A stretch of 64,000 nucleotides of DNA from Nageia nagi (taxonomy: Eukaryota; Pinophyta): positions 66,464,001 to 66,528,000 of the forward strand of contig JBITNC010000001.1 in assembly GCA_050084985.1 (NCBI GenBank). The letters run 5' to 3'. A program made the translations under genes and the position numbers. Each line of letters begins with the position of its first letter. The first letter of the stretch is position 1. Below the pieces are notes generated by a model. That model saw only the letters and a list, made by a program, of their open reading frames with translations, made no database searches and had not been told where the DNA came from. Below are positions 1 through 11,830 of this stretch, in pieces.

Positions 1-1327
1 GTGGACCAGAGAGGAGGAGCTGAGGAGGAGAGGGAGGAGAAGACTGCTAGTTAGAGAGTCAGTTTTGTGCATTTGCTACGATCATTGCATGTCAAGAAAT
101 AGTGTCTGCATCATGGATTGCAGCAAACAACACAGATACCCGTGCAACGTATCCGTTCGGTGCATATCCTGTGAGCAACGATAACTCGTGGGACTTCCAT
201 ATTTTGCAGGCATGTCTGTTATGGCATTCACAACGACAACAGGGGATAGAAATCCGGTTGTAAGGAGTCTTTGTGTATGTATAAACCCTATGCCAAATCT
301 CCCAGTTTTGAACAGGTGTGGACGATGTGAAAAAAAAGGTGAAATGATCGGGTTGGACTACTGCTGGTGTTGGTTGCAGTTGGTGAAACAGTGTCATTGC
401 CTGTCGAGGAAAGCCATGTCGTGGGTAGCCTACAAGACTACTTCCATGAGAAGATGTCTCGTTCAGTCAGACAGTCAAAAACTGCATCTTGTCAAGCAAT
501 TCATGTGCGTGGGCGGGGGCAGAGGAGCTGCTGCGCTGGGGAAGGAGGAGGCAGTCACGTGGTGGAGCACGGTGGTGCGGAGTAGAGCCACCAGAGAGGA
601 GGGCTGCTGGGCGTGCGAGGAGGTGGCTGCGCGGTGGTAGTGCCGGACGGGAGGAGCGACCAGAGGCCGCGCGCGGAGGAGGACCCCCCCACGTTGTATT
701 TTTACACGATTTAATTTATTTAATTTTCCTTGACCTGCCCACTATATATATTTTTTGATTATATTTTAAATGAATTTAAAATATAAAAATATATATATAC
801 CACAATTTTGATGTAAAACTAAAAAAATATACATATATTTTGTTATTTTAAATAGATTTAAAAATATATATATATAATTTTGTCTTAAACAAAGTTAAAA
901 ACAAAATAAGAAATATATATATATATATAATTTTGTTTTAACCAAGTTAAAAAACAAAATTGTGTAAATATTTCAAAAAAAAAAACTTGTAAATAAAGTC
1001 CTCCACTTTATTTCAACAATAAAATATGAAAAAAAATTGCACCTTCCTCCTCTTTTTTTTTGATATTGTTCACAAAAGATTATTGTAAAAAATCTTTTCA
1101 ATAGGATGCTATCATAATATATTTTTGCTCAAAAGAAAAAAAATTTTCTTTGTACATTAAAAATAGATTACTAACATAAAAGTTTGTTAGTAAGAAGAGA
1201 ATAGCAAAAATATATTATGGTATTGCTAAGACATTGACATTGAGCTAGCATAATCATACAAAAGATTAGTAACATAATGAACTTTGTTAAAGAAGGATAG
1301 AAGGTTATACCTTTGCAAACCTTTTAC
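1..1327 (-). other. Leader of copia A4 (predicted intron, partial), with GC-rich block and AT-rich block
   Basis: On the minus strand a conserved GAG/GTAAAAG junction lies at 1330-1321, so everything lower is predicted leader intron. It holds an AT-rich stretch with ATATAT runs (about 700-1020), then a GC-rich block (about 480-690) unlike anything else in the window, then mixed sequence. On the plus strand 51-263 is open with no in-frame ATG near its start, and 188-640 is open from an ATG. I recognise neither product. Coding status is doubtful; the base composition suggests DNA of different origin from the element. Confidence 0.4.
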
Positions 1328-1416
1328 CTCACAATGAAGAATGAAGATCTCCAAAGTTGAGAAGGATGAAGCACTTCCAAGATGTAGCTTCCACACCAAA
1401 AGAGCTTCCTCAATGT

Positions 1417-1430
1417 GGCTCTGATACCAA
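1417..1430 (-). promoter_or_regulatory. Primer binding site of copia A4 (initiator tRNA-Met type)
   Basis: The minus strand reads TTGGTATCAGAGCC one base after the LTR end. This is the usual plant copia site complementary to the 3' end of initiator tRNA-Met, where minus-strand cDNA synthesis is primed. It fixes both the orientation and the inner LTR boundary. Confidence 0.85.
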
Positions 1431-1431
1431 T

Positions 1432-1929
1432 TGAAGGATTTGCACTAGATCTAAACAAATCCTTTAGGACCTTAGACTAGGAAACTCAAGTGTACACATC
1501 TATAATTCTAAGAACATCATTCACACAATATGACACCAATATAATGTGGTTCCTCCCTCCTTGGGAGTACATCCACAACTAGTTCTCTTATTCTCAAATC
1601 TATGTCTCTCTTACAACTATTCTCTAGCTCTCTCCTACACAACCAAGTAGAGTAATCTTACTCAAAACTTAGATATGTTTACATGAGGAGAGGCCCTCTA
1701 TTTATAGGTTGAGAGCACCTCCCTAACCTTCCTTTAACCCAAGGGTAAGGTTAGGGTTACATTAAATGTACCACCAAACTTCAACCTACCAACTAACTCC
1801 TTTGGTAAAGTCAAAGTCTACATATTAAAGAATTCTATTAATCACTTAAGGTATCTACATACCTTTAAGTGATTAATTGAATTTACAAGGAGTTTAGATA
1901 TTCACAATATTTCATTACAAATTCTAACA
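1432..1929 (-). repeat. 5' LTR of copia A4
   Basis: A 498-bp LTR starts TGTTAGAATTT and ends CAAATCCTTCA on the minus strand. A TATAAATAG box is present (plus positions about 1690-1700). The 3' end is fixed by the adjoining primer binding site. The start is placed where the sequence turns into reading frame of the Tat-like element at 1930. The partner LTR lies outside the window. Confidence 0.8.
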
Positions 1930-4239
1930 CTTCCATGGCCTCACCTTGTTCCTCAGGCTTATCCATTGGGCTAGATTCCTTCTTTTTCTTAGGTTCATCA
2001 TCATCATCACCATCTCATGATCCTCCTTTGAGTGCAACTACTAATCCACTGGCTTTAGGTACACTTCCCTTGCCTTGTTGAATCTAGCTTTGTTCCTCTT
2101 TCATAGTTTCTATATGTTCTTATGCTTGAGCTTTTTATGGAACATCATTATTTGTATCCTAAGGCTCTCTGAACTCTTCTTTATCAAAAATTTTAGTTTC
2201 TTTTATTACCACCTTTGAAACTTCTTTTATATTGTTGAGGGTGAAGGTATAGTCATTTATGGCTATGACCTTGCTGTAGTTGACCAAGGCTTCTTTACAA
2301 GCTTCTATTCCTTCTTCAGTATCTACTACCTTTGAGCAAGAGTTTTTATTTTTCTTTTCTTTTTCAGAGATGGCTCTTAGGAAGAGGTGGTGGTGTTTGA
2401 AGGGTTTTGTTCTCCCTTCTTTGGAATTTCAACCATGCTAGATGGTTGTCTTATTTGTATTGGCCTCGCCTCTACAACAGGTTTTCTATGAAAACGAGGA
2501 GGAAGAGATTATCCCAACTCTGGCAGAGGATCCTTAGAATACCCAACCTTCTAGTACTTATCATATTTGAATTTTTAAATAATTCACTCTCAATGTGGTG
2601 AATTTTTGTAATATACTCGAAATCTAAATCTTATAAAATAATAAATTTTATTAGTACCCCACTCAAGATATGCTAATTGGGTGAGGACCTCTAGGTTGAA
2701 GACAAAATCTTGCCTCTTATTTTCTAATTCCTATACTTTCTTATTCCTTCTAGGGCCATCTAGGCCTTATTCAAGGGTACAAATTCTCAATTTGGGTACA
2801 TTTCTACCTCCTCAATTTTATTTACAAAATATTCTATATGGGGCCCACTATCATGGACAAATGCTGGATGTTTTTTGCTAGACCTTATTATTTGGGTCAC
2901 CTCCCATAATGGGTCATACATCCATGTAGTTTCTACCTTATCCAACTTGAAATTCTATATAATGAATTGGGCTATACTATCTTTACATCCTATTTCTAAA
3001 AGAGTAAAATTCTCAGTAGAAGCTAGTATATCTACAATAGACTTAAAGTTACCCTTAGACCCATATTTGCTTTCTATGGCACAAAACTATCTACCCATCT
3101 CTCAAAATACCCATACTTTATTATGATGTAGCTTTTCAAGAAGTACCAGTCACCAATTTTATTTCCTCCTTGTAGCTCTCTCATTGTGCTTTTGCATAAC
3201 CTACTGGAGAGTTTTCTAGTCAAAAGTTTTACTGCTATTGCATAGAACTTTTCCATGAAGTCATAGTAGGATCAATGCAACTTGGTCAAAACTAGCACCA
3301 TCAGGTCAATTAGCACTAGTGTAGCATTGGAATTCATAGGCTCAACTGGGAGCCCCACCTCTATGAGTTTGTTCAAATTTTGATGGCCAAAGAGCCACCA
3401 AAGATATGAGGAATGTCTAAAGTCTAACTTTTCAATTTTAAATAGACACCTCTTAATTTCTTTGATTATAAAAGTCAGAAAGTCATAGTAGATGTGAGCC
3501 TCTGAAATGTTATAAGCCATATGCACCATGGCTTTATTTGCTTCAATCTAGGTCTTCTTTCCTAAGATGACTACCAATGCTTGCAACACTTCTCTATCCT
3601 TCTTTCTTTCAAAAAGAGCTATCTGGTAGCTCGATAAGAGTTTTGCTTTTCTGCTATCTTGGTATCTCCCACTGATCCAACTTAACATTTCATCTTGATT
3701 GATATAAAAATCATGCTTCTTTTTTTTTAAATCTATTTATTTCTTAACATGGAATGTCCAATTCACTGGAATAGCAAATGCTTGGACAATGGAGTTAGGA
3801 GAGTAATCTAGCACTACTTCTAACACAAGTTCAGAAGTATCTCCCTCTTTAGTGCTCTTGAACATTCCAATTTGGTACCTCTTTTGATAATGCCTATGTG
3901 CCAAGGAGTACAAGAGCTTAGGGTAGGTGAAAGACTCATATGGCACATAATATGCTAGGCCTTGGTCAATCATGACATCTCTCTTCGAATGAGTAAGTGA
4001 CTTTCCTTTTCCACTCACTTCAGGTGTCTTAGGTTGTAAAAGAACATGTCTAGGGTAGCTCTCCATGTATCCATATGATTAATTACCCCCATCTTAGTCC
4101 AATTTATCCTTGGTGCATTCTTGAGATATTCTTCTCGTAAAGAGAGGAGGTTAGCATCGAGTTGTTCTACTTTGGCTGTAGAGGATGACTAAGAGGTCAC
4201 GATGATATTAATAGCCTTTTTTGAATCTTTAGTTGTCAT
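1930..4239 (-). pseudogene. Extra coding region of the Tat-like element, 3' of integrase; function unknown
   Basis: A degraded reading frame can be followed on the minus strand from an ATG at 4239-4237 down to the copia insertion at 1930, about 770 codons, with several stops and at least one frameshift (near 4040). The longest open pieces are 4066-3737, 3529-3272 and 3256-3074. The middle is rich in aromatic and basic residues (for example DFRHSSYLWWLFGHQNL). The C-terminal end (about 2400-1930) is strongly charged, with acidic and lysine runs such as DDDDEPKKKKE. I see no signal peptide, transmembrane helix or catalytic motif. It may be an element-specific accessory protein; I do not recognise a named family. 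Confidence 0.55.
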
Positions 4240-4790
4240 TTAGAAATAGCAATCTAGGCAATGCAAGGTTCTACAACTTTTCTCTCTTTCAACATAACTC
4301 AGCTCTAAAATCTCTAGCTCTGAATGCTTTGGAAACTTGTATGCTTGAAATCAGTTAAGTGTTGAAATATAGAGTATGGGGGAGTTTTATTCATCCAAGG
4401 TAGGCAAGATTTCCATTAATGGTAATTATTTCTTAAGGATGTCAAGACCCATGTATTGTACGGATTGAGCTAAGATAGGTTGGATTAGTAAATTCAAAGC
4501 ACACTAGACTTAATTTGTTGTAGTTGTGTGATAGTTCAAGAAATCCAAGGAAATCTCTCCTTAAATGCTACTTTATTTAGTGATAGCTGAGAAACACTCT
4601 AGCATTAACTATTGACAAAGCTGAATTAAAGTTGACAGCTAAGTAGTACATCGACATTAACTTTTAATGAGACTGAATTAAATTTAAGTATTAATATATA
4701 TTTATTTTTTTATAAAAATTATGCAATTTTGGTTTTAAATATTTACAATATACAATGCTTTGTGGGTAGTACAAGCTTACCTCATCACTC
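4240..4790. other. Spacer between integrase and the extra coding region
   Basis: I see no continuing reading frame on either strand. The sequence is AT-rich with an AT/T-run stretch near 4690-4735. It may hold leader or promoter sequence for the downstream coding region, but I see no clear TATA box or splice site. Confidence 0.4.
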
Positions 4791-4794
4791 CATA

Positions 4795-6022
4795 ATATTT
4801 TAAATAGATCCCATTGATGGGAATAGGTAATTCTTGGGACCCAATAACATCTTGCAACTTGAATGCATTACTTTGCATAGCCTAGGTAATGATGTAAGGC
4901 CTACTCCAAAGAGAGTCAAATTTTTAGTGTCTTTTAGGCTTTGCTCTTTCCTCATACCGTTTGAGGATAATATCACTTGGTTCAAACTTTACCCAAGAAG
5001 ACTTTGTCTTATCAAACCACCTCTTGACGATGTGCTAGTGATGCTAAAATGAGTCATATGCTTTGTTTTGGTCTTTCTCTAATTTTAAGAGTTGATTATA
5101 TCTAGATTGTAGTGGTCAAAGTCATGTTCTTCCATTTCTTGTAGGATTTGTAAAGTTGGTAACTCCATGTGTATTGGCAACATAGGTCTTTTACCACATA
5201 CCAATGCATATGAGGATGTCTTTAGTGCTAATTTTATACTAATTCTATTAGCCCATAATGCATAGTCCAATTATGTATGCCACTATTTGGGATTCCATTC
5301 AATTATTATCTTGATGATCCAAGTTAGATTTTTGCTAGTTGATTTAGCTAACCCGTTACCTTATGGGTAATAATTTAAAGAGAATAACTAGTAAATTCCA
5401 TACTGAGCTACAAAGCTTGACAAATTACCTCTAGTAAATGCTGGACTATTATTTGACACTATAGTTTATGGAATTCCAAAGTGGGTGATTATCCTTTTAA
5501 TCATTTCTATCATCGCTTCTTGATCTACATTTTTGCATGGCGTAGCCTCTGACCATCTAGTGAAGTAATCTATTGTAGTCAAAATAAACTTGTGACCTAC
5601 CAAAGATTTGGGTTTATGACACCAATGAAGTCCATACCCCACTATTGAAAAGGCTCTTTGACTACTATAGGTTTGAGAGGCATTGTAGCTTGTCTTCTCT
5701 TTCCCATAAATTTGTTACACTTATCGCATTCTTGGGCAATCCTAAATGAATCCTGAAACATAATGGGCCAATAATATCCAACTTATAATACCTTTGCTAC
5801 TATAGTTAGTCCACTGTAATGCTTGCTAGAGAATTCATAATGAAATTCATGTAACATTCTATAGGATTCATCTTGATTCACACATCTAAGAAGGGTTTGA
5901 TTAAATTTTTTTTTGTACAAATGATCATTTATCATGATAAATTTAAGGGCATGCAATCTTAATCCCCTTCTTTGGAATCTGTCCAAAGCGTCAGGGCACC
6001 TACTAGTTTGAAAATAAACCAT
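4795..6022 (-). pseudogene. Integrase of the Tat-like element (broken)
   Basis: Inserts the element's cDNA into host DNA. The N-terminal zinc-binding region is visible (about 6022-5690): a leader with YKKKFNQTLLRCV, then HEFHYEF, SGLT, GYYWPIM and CDKCNKFMGK. The core is badly shifted but keeps QGNGLAKST (about 5345). The C-terminal part keeps DYALWANRISIK and YALVCGKRPMLPI (5270-5160) and ends with WFDKTK, SWVKFEP and PIPINGIYLKYY (to about 4795). Several stops and frameshifts make it non-functional. Confidence 0.8.
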
Positions 6023-6034
6023 AATTTGCTTAAT

Positions 6035-7330
6035 CTAATCACCTTCATGATTAAGTTGCTGCTCATCCTCCATAAGAGCAATTATATGTGAAGTTTCAAC
6101 CATATTTTCATAGAGATCCCTACCTATGATAAAATTGGTTAGCTTAATTTCTATGTCATATTCCATTATTTTAGTAATCCAACTAGCCTTTTCTTCACAT
6201 AGATCTCCTTGTATAATATAATTTCTTACATATGGACGAATAGTATATACAAGGATTCTATTACAAGAGATATAATATTTGAATTTTTTAAGCCCTTTCA
6301 TAATGGAAAACATTTGCTTTTCAATAAATGAGTACCTTTGCTGGTGTTGATGCAGTGTTTGACTATGAAAGGCAATTAGGTGTTCATTATTATCATCCTT
6401 CTATGTAAGAATTGCAACAATGCTTCTATTTGCTCCATGTGCATACATGATAAAATCTTTTGACATATCAAGATTTTTAAGCACAAGGACTTCTGTTATA
6501 GCCTTTTTTATCTCTTTGAAGGCTACTTTTACTTCACATGACCAGGAAAATACAACATCCTTCTTTAGCATTAAAGTGATTGGAGATACAATCTCTAAAA
6601 AATTATTAATAAATTTTCTAACAAAATTGATCTAACCAAAGAATGACTGTAAGGCCTTCTTGTTAGAGGGGAGTGGTAATGCTTCTATAGCTTTTGCTCT
6701 ATCTGGATCAATTGCTAGTCCCTCTTTTGAGATAATGTGGCCAAGTACCTTTCCTTGGTTGATCATAGAAATTAACTTTTTTGAGTTGATTGAAATGCCA
6801 AATTTCATGCATCTTTACAAGATTGATCTTAGATATTCCAGGTGATCACTTCAAATTTTGAGAATAGTGTAATCATCTAGATAGATTAGTATAATCTTAT
6901 TTATTAGTTCACTAAATGCTTAATCCATGGCTCTTTGAAAAGTAGCTTCTGCATTAGAAAAACCAAATGGCATCCTTTGAAAAGCAAATGTCCCCCATTT
7001 AGTTGTAAATGCTATTTTGAACTGACCTTCATCCTTCACCCAAATCTGGTTAATATTGAGTAGCCATCACTCATTAAAAAATAACAAGCTTTAGCTACTG
7101 TATGTAGGATCTACTCCATTAGTGGGAGAGGATAATTATCTTTAAGGGATACTTTATTTAAATTTTTAAAATCAACACAGAGTTTGATTTCTCCACTTTT
7201 CTTTCTAACAGGAACTAGATTTGTAATCCAAGAAGAATCCTTGATAGGATAAATGATTTTTAAATCAAAGAACTTGATTAACTCCTATTTCATATCTTCT
7301 TTTATCTTTGGATTTATAGGTCTCTATTTT
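6035..7330 (-). pseudogene. Reverse transcriptase and RNase H of the Tat-like element (broken)
   Basis: Copies element RNA into cDNA and removes the RNA strand. Minus-strand pieces in order are: SSWITNLVPVRKKSG and LCVDFKNLNK (about 7250-7160); an FAFQRMPFGF-like piece (about 6980); the catalytic box as IYLDDYTI (about 6895-6870); GHIISKEGLAIDP (about 6740); and RNase H text around FHSQTLHQHQQRYS (about 6350) and ITKIMEYDIEI (about 6170). The RNase H position usually written YTD reads YTI here. Stops and shifts interrupt the frame throughout. Confidence 0.85.
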
Positions 7331-7413
7331 TTTTTGTATGGTTTGACCTCTAGTTCAAGCTAAATTGTGTGTTGGATGACATCTTTGTTATATGTCTTTA
7401 GATCATCATAAGT

Positions 7414-8330
7414 CTAGGTAATTACTTGGAAAAACTTATGATAAATCTGAGACATAGCAACTTTTTCTGCATCAAAACACTTTGAACTAATTTTTATAAA
7501 CTTCTTAGGTTCTACTTCCATATCAACATAATTTTCCTTTAGGATGATTGAAGACTTAGCCTTTAGAACATCTTCTAAAGCAAATAGTCTTTCAAAAGAG
7601 AGCAATCATTTTGGTACTACATTATTTTTGAGTTGAATGACATCTAATTTTTGGAAATAATTAGGTATTTCTTGATTACCAAAAGTGTGAGCCACTGCTT
7701 CATCTACGAGGAAGTTCATAATATGCTCATTAGAGTTAAATATTTACCAGAAGTTTGTAGCATCAGGTATTGAAGGCCTATAATAAACTTTGACTCTAAG
7801 AGCTCCTCTTTTATAATGAGCAAGGTTATAATGTGCCCCTCTTCTAGTAAGTGCATCAGCTATTTGGTTGTGCCTTCTAAAATAGATATAAAATTGATAG
7901 CCAAAAATTAATCCAATAAATCTTACACTCTGTTCCTATAGTTCTTCAAGCAATGATGTTTTACATTAATTTGATTTCTAAATTGCTTGATGACCAATTT
8001 AGAATCACCATGGACAATTAGGCATCTGATGCCTATACTGATTCTTTAGATAACCCTAAACAAAGGGCTTCATATTCAACAACATTGTTTATATAGGTCC
8101 ATATGAATCAAAAGGAGAATCTTTTGGTAGTCCCCCTAGGAGATTTGAAGACCACTCCAGCTCCACATCCATGTTATAAATGAGAACCATCAAAATACAT
8201 CCTCTATACCTCATGTTCTTTATTAGTAGTGATTAAAATTGGTTGAACATTTTCATATAGATAATAGTTACCCATGCCAGCATCTATGACCTGATAATTC
8301 AGATCATTTTTTGAAAGAATTTTAGTTATT
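7414..8330 (-). pseudogene. Second (archaeal-type) RNase H and linker, upstream of RT in the Tat-like element
   Basis: The minus strand reads MYFDGSH, CGAGVVFKSPRG, TYINNVVEYEALCLGL and then VHGD with hydrophobic flanks (about 8212-7850). This is the layout of an archaeal-type RNase H domain, including the FDG and EYEAL catalytic neighbourhoods. It is followed by a linker (7605-7414 open) typical of what precedes RT in this lineage. The domain lies between protease and RT, so the element had two RNase H domains. Stops and frame changes are present. Confidence 0.75.
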
Positions 8331-8439
8331 AGTAGTGATTCCCTTAGTGTGTCACTTTTAAATATATCCACTGGTTATGGATCATTCATATAATTTACTT
8401 CATTGATCCTTTTGAGATGGACAATTTTGGAGCCATTTT

Positions 8440-8703
8440 TTAATCTTTACCTATTTATTTTGGAAAGGAAGTAGAAGATGACTATAATATAAAGCTAGTT
8501 ACCCTTATAATTTAGTAATAAATTCTCTGAAAAGACATATTCTGAATAAAGGTGGAAAATCAACTACAATAATGTCTTGGACAACATAAATTTTAAGGAA
8601 GGCATTCAAGGTTATTTGAACACCTTTAACACTACCAACCACATATACTAAGAAGAATCTAATTATATGACATCGTCAATGCTTATAATGTACAACTTCA
8701 TTT
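8440..8703 (-). pseudogene. 3' half of the Tat-like protease region
   Basis: After the chromovirus the minus strand continues with protease-region text including GSVKGVQITLNAF, QDIIVVDFPPLFRI and CLFREFITKL. This resembles the conserved segment that follows the active-site domain in Tat/Athila-type elements. It joins the 5' half at 14637-14780 once the insertion and its 5-bp duplication are removed. Confidence 0.7.
8699..8703. repeat. Target site duplication, left copy (CATTT)
   Basis: CATTT directly precedes the chromovirus LTR and is repeated at 14632-14636 directly after the other LTR. A perfect 5-bp duplication is what integrase of this class makes, and it proves a single insertion into the protease gene. 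Confidence 0.9.
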
Positions 8704-9092
8704 TGTTAGATGCTACAAATATGAAAAGAAAAATATTGTAATAATGAAATGAATATTGATTTGAAATAGGAAAATGATAATTATCTATGGAAATAATAGA
8801 GCATGTGCTAATAAATAGAACACAAAATAGCAATTAAGGATAGGATTTTACTAATAGTAATAGAATCATAGGTCACTTTGATGGGGCTACCTCCTTACAA
8901 CTTTGAAGGTGAAAAATAATGCTCAAGATGCATTTATCCACACACTTCTATATATTTATAATAAGCTAACCCTAACCCTAATAGTAATGCAAAATTGGAC
9001 CTCACCCTTAAAATCATGGTTTACAATATAGGTTGATAATTTAATAAAATACTAATACTAATACTAAAATGTTAAGATGTGGGATCCTAACA
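8704..9092 (-). repeat. 3' LTR of the chromovirus
   Basis: 389 bp, TGTTAGGATCC to ATCTAACA on the minus strand. It matches 14243-14631 along its whole length, including the shared ACCCTAACCC motif near 8968 and the triple CTAATA run at its outer part. The outer edge is fixed by the CATTT duplication. Confidence 0.95.
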
Positions 9093-9106
9093 TGCCACCC
9101 CTCTTG
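9093..9106 (-). promoter_or_regulatory. Polypurine tract of the chromovirus
   Basis: The minus strand reads AAGAGGGGTGGCA immediately before the 3' LTR, the position where plus-strand cDNA priming occurs. The interrupting T and C suggest later mutation. Confidence 0.7.
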
Positions 9107-9112
9107 GTATGA

Positions 9113-10500
9113 AGCTTTGTCCTCAAAGCTTGAAATGTGAAAACTATTGCTACAGTTGATGAAGTATTTCCCATGTTGCATCTTCTGGTGCCATGCCTTG
9201 CCACTGCATAAGGACTTTTGTGATGAAGCAATTACAAAGCTACCATGAACATTGATCCAAAACTACCTTAGGTACAACTACCATTGATCCATCCTTTACC
9301 AACTCAGGTAATTATGTTTGAACCTGAACCTTCAATCCAACCACTTTCTTGAGACAAGAGACATAAAACATTAGGTGAATTTTGGAAGAAGTAGGAAGCT
9401 TCAATTTGTATGCAGCTGGGCCAATGCGTTGAAACACCTTGTATAAACCATAAAGCTTTGGGGCCAATTTTTGAGGGCCTTTTATTTTTAAGGATTTTTG
9501 GTGATAAGGTTGTAACCTCAGAAAGACCATATCATCTACTTGGAACTCCCTTTCCACATGTTATTGATCAGCTTGTTATTTGATACAATGTTGGGATACC
9601 TAAATGTTATCCTTGAGCAAATAAAGAATATCATCACAAGTAACTAGAGTTAAGTCAATAGCTTGAAATTTATTGGTATTTGCAACATACAAGGTGACTA
9701 TTATGGAGCTTGACCATACATTACTTCATAGGGGGTCATCTTGTTGGTAGAATGATAGATGTATTATACCACCACTCAGCCAAGGGAAGCCATTGTACCT
9801 AATGCATAGGTTGTGTTGAAGAAAAATAATGTAAATATATTTCCAAACATTTTTGATAATTTTATTTTGACCAAGAGTTTGCGGGTGATATGTGAGATCA
9901 TGTTTAGTTGGGTACCTTGTAGCTTAAAAAGCTATTGCCAAAAATGGCTTGTAAAAGTGGGATCATGATCACTAACAATCATCTTTGGCATGCCATGTAG
10001 TTTGAAAATTATATCCAAGAATAATTATGCCACTATCATTGCCTTATAGGGATGAGCTAATGAACCAAAATGAGCATATTTAGATAACCAATCAACCACC
10101 ATTAGAATAACTGATTTACCATTGGATTTAGGAAGGCCTTCAATAAAATCCATTGAGATATCAGTTCATGTATGGGTAGGTATGGGAAGAGGTTGAAGGA
10201 GTCCCATAGTACCCATTATCTTACCCTTTTATCATTGACACACATCACAAGCTACCATAAACTATTTAATATTTAATTTCATACCTACCTAATAGAATGA
10301 TCGTGCCACTTTCTTATAATTTTTAAAAAATCTATCATGTTCTAATGTAGGTGTGGAATGCAATTCAACAAGTATTTTTGATTTACATTTGAAGGAGATG
10401 GTAACATAATTTGACCTTTGAATCTCAAAATACCATCATGCCATGTGTGGTGTGGTTTACTCATGGGGTCTTGAGTGATCTATTTTAACAATTCTTGGGT
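9113..10500 (-). pseudogene. Integrase with chromodomain-like tail of the chromovirus (broken)
   Basis: The open stretch 9557-9312 carries the integrase C-terminal signature: QVDDMVFLRLQPY, KLAPKLYGLYKV, GPAAYKLKLP and HLMFYVSCLKK. Further on (about 9305-9150) LVKDGSMVVVPK, LMQWQGM and EDATWE match the layout of a chromodomain, which in this class steers insertion to chromatin marks. The core integrase (9560-10500) is heavily shifted; only short pieces can be followed. Non-functional. Confidence 0.85.
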
Positions 10501-10525
10501 GGAGCTATCCTCTACCCACTCTTGT

Positions 10526-11830
10526 TTAAACTTTATCCAACCATTTATGAATAGGAGATGAAAGAGCTTGCAGTGCTACTTGATCTTCAAATTTTTTGGA
10601 TAGAGCATCGGTAACCACATTCTCCTTACCTTTGTGGTATACTATCTCATAATCATACCCTAGTAGTTTGATCACCCATTTTTGTTGCTCAGGTGTAGAA
10701 ATGTATTGCTCAATGAAAAATTTCAAACTATGATGATCCATGAGGATGATGAAATGGTGACCAATGAGATATGGTCTCCAATGTTGAACTGCATGAATGA
10801 TGGAAAGCATTTCTTTTTTATAAGTAGATTTACCCAAATTTTTTCTAGAGAGTGCTCTATTAGTGAATGCCAAGGGATGTCCCTCCTACATCAATATTGC
10901 CCCAATTCCTACTCCACAAGCATCACTTTCTATCACAAATTTTTTAGAAAAATCTAGCATTGCTAATATTGGGGTGCAACACATCACCTCCTTGAGCTTA
11001 AGGAAAGCTGCCTCAACTTGAGGGGACCATTGGAATGCATTCTTTTTCAACAACATGGTTAGAGGTGCTACAATCTTGTTACAAATTTCCTATAATAACA
11101 TGTCAACTCCAAGAATCCTCAAAGACTTTTCAAAGATGTAGGAATAGACTAGTTCTACATGTCAATAATATTTTGTGGATCCACCTTAACTCCCTCTTCA
11201 GATATAATATGGCCTAAGTAGTCAATTTTACTCTTGCCAAATGAATATTTTGATTTTTTTCATATAGCTGGTGTTCTTTCAAAATTTGTAAGGTCTGTTC
11301 AACTGCCATATGTTTTTGCCATGTCTTATTGTAGATCAAGATATCATCAAAGAAAACTAAAATGAACTTCCTGAGGAATGGATGAAACACCTAATTCATT
11401 AAAATTTGAAATGTGGATGGAGCATTTGTGAGGCCAAAAGGCATGATTAGAAACTCATAATGGCCTTCATGGGTGCAAAATGTAATTTTTGGTATATCGT
11501 CCTCCTTGAGGTGGATTTGGTGATACCCAGATCATAGGTTCAACTTGGAAAAGTATCTTGCCCCATGCAATTCATCCAATAATTCATCAATGACCAGGAT
11601 GGAAAATTTATCCTTAATGGTAATTTTGTTGAGGGCCCTAAAATCCACACATATATGCCATGAACCATCTTTCTTATGAACCAATATAATTAGAGAAGAA
11701 TATGGGCTTACATTAGGTTGGATTACTCCTACATCCAATAGTTCTTTAACCAATCTTTCAATTTCATTTTTTTGTAAATAAGGATACTGATAAAGATGAA
11801 TGTTTGGTGGGTGACTTCTTGACACCAATT
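10526..11830 (-). pseudogene. Reverse transcriptase and RNase H of the chromovirus (broken)
   Basis: The RT start is open at 11828-11532, with PYLQKNEIERLVKELLD, GVIQPNVSPYSS and ICVDFRALNKITIKD. Stops break the middle. RNase H is open at 10873-10526, with KSTYKKEMLSIIHAVQHW, the ILMDHHSLKF catalytic region and GKENVVTDALSKKF at its end. The order RT then RNase H and the motif wording are typical of plant chromoviruses. Confidence 0.9.

Larger units (their letters stand above)
1..1929 (-). mobile_element. Ty1/copia family A element, copy A4 (5' LTR and leader only; continues past left edge)
   Basis: On the minus strand an LTR (1432-1929) is followed by a primer binding site and a leader that reaches the left edge without meeting gag. 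The LTR has the same layout as three other copies in this window: TGTT start, a TATAAATAG box, a GGATGTACTC motif before its end, then TTGGTATCAGAGC. Those copies have about 3 kb of leader before gag, so the absence of gag here is expected. The insertion point at 1929/1930 lies inside the extra coding region of the Tat-like element. Family placement is by shared layout and motifs seen by eye. Confidence 0.75.

Noticed and set aside
92-397. Open stretch of 101 codons on the minus strand near the left edge
   Set aside because: No recognisable domain; it overlaps open frames on the other strand inside a retroelement leader; GC-rich DNA gives long chance frames.
8964-8985. Telomere-like AACCCTAACCCTAA in the chromovirus LTR (also near 14508)
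   Set aside because: Only two units, the plant telomere repeat has an extra A, and it occurs in both LTRs as ordinary LTR sequence.
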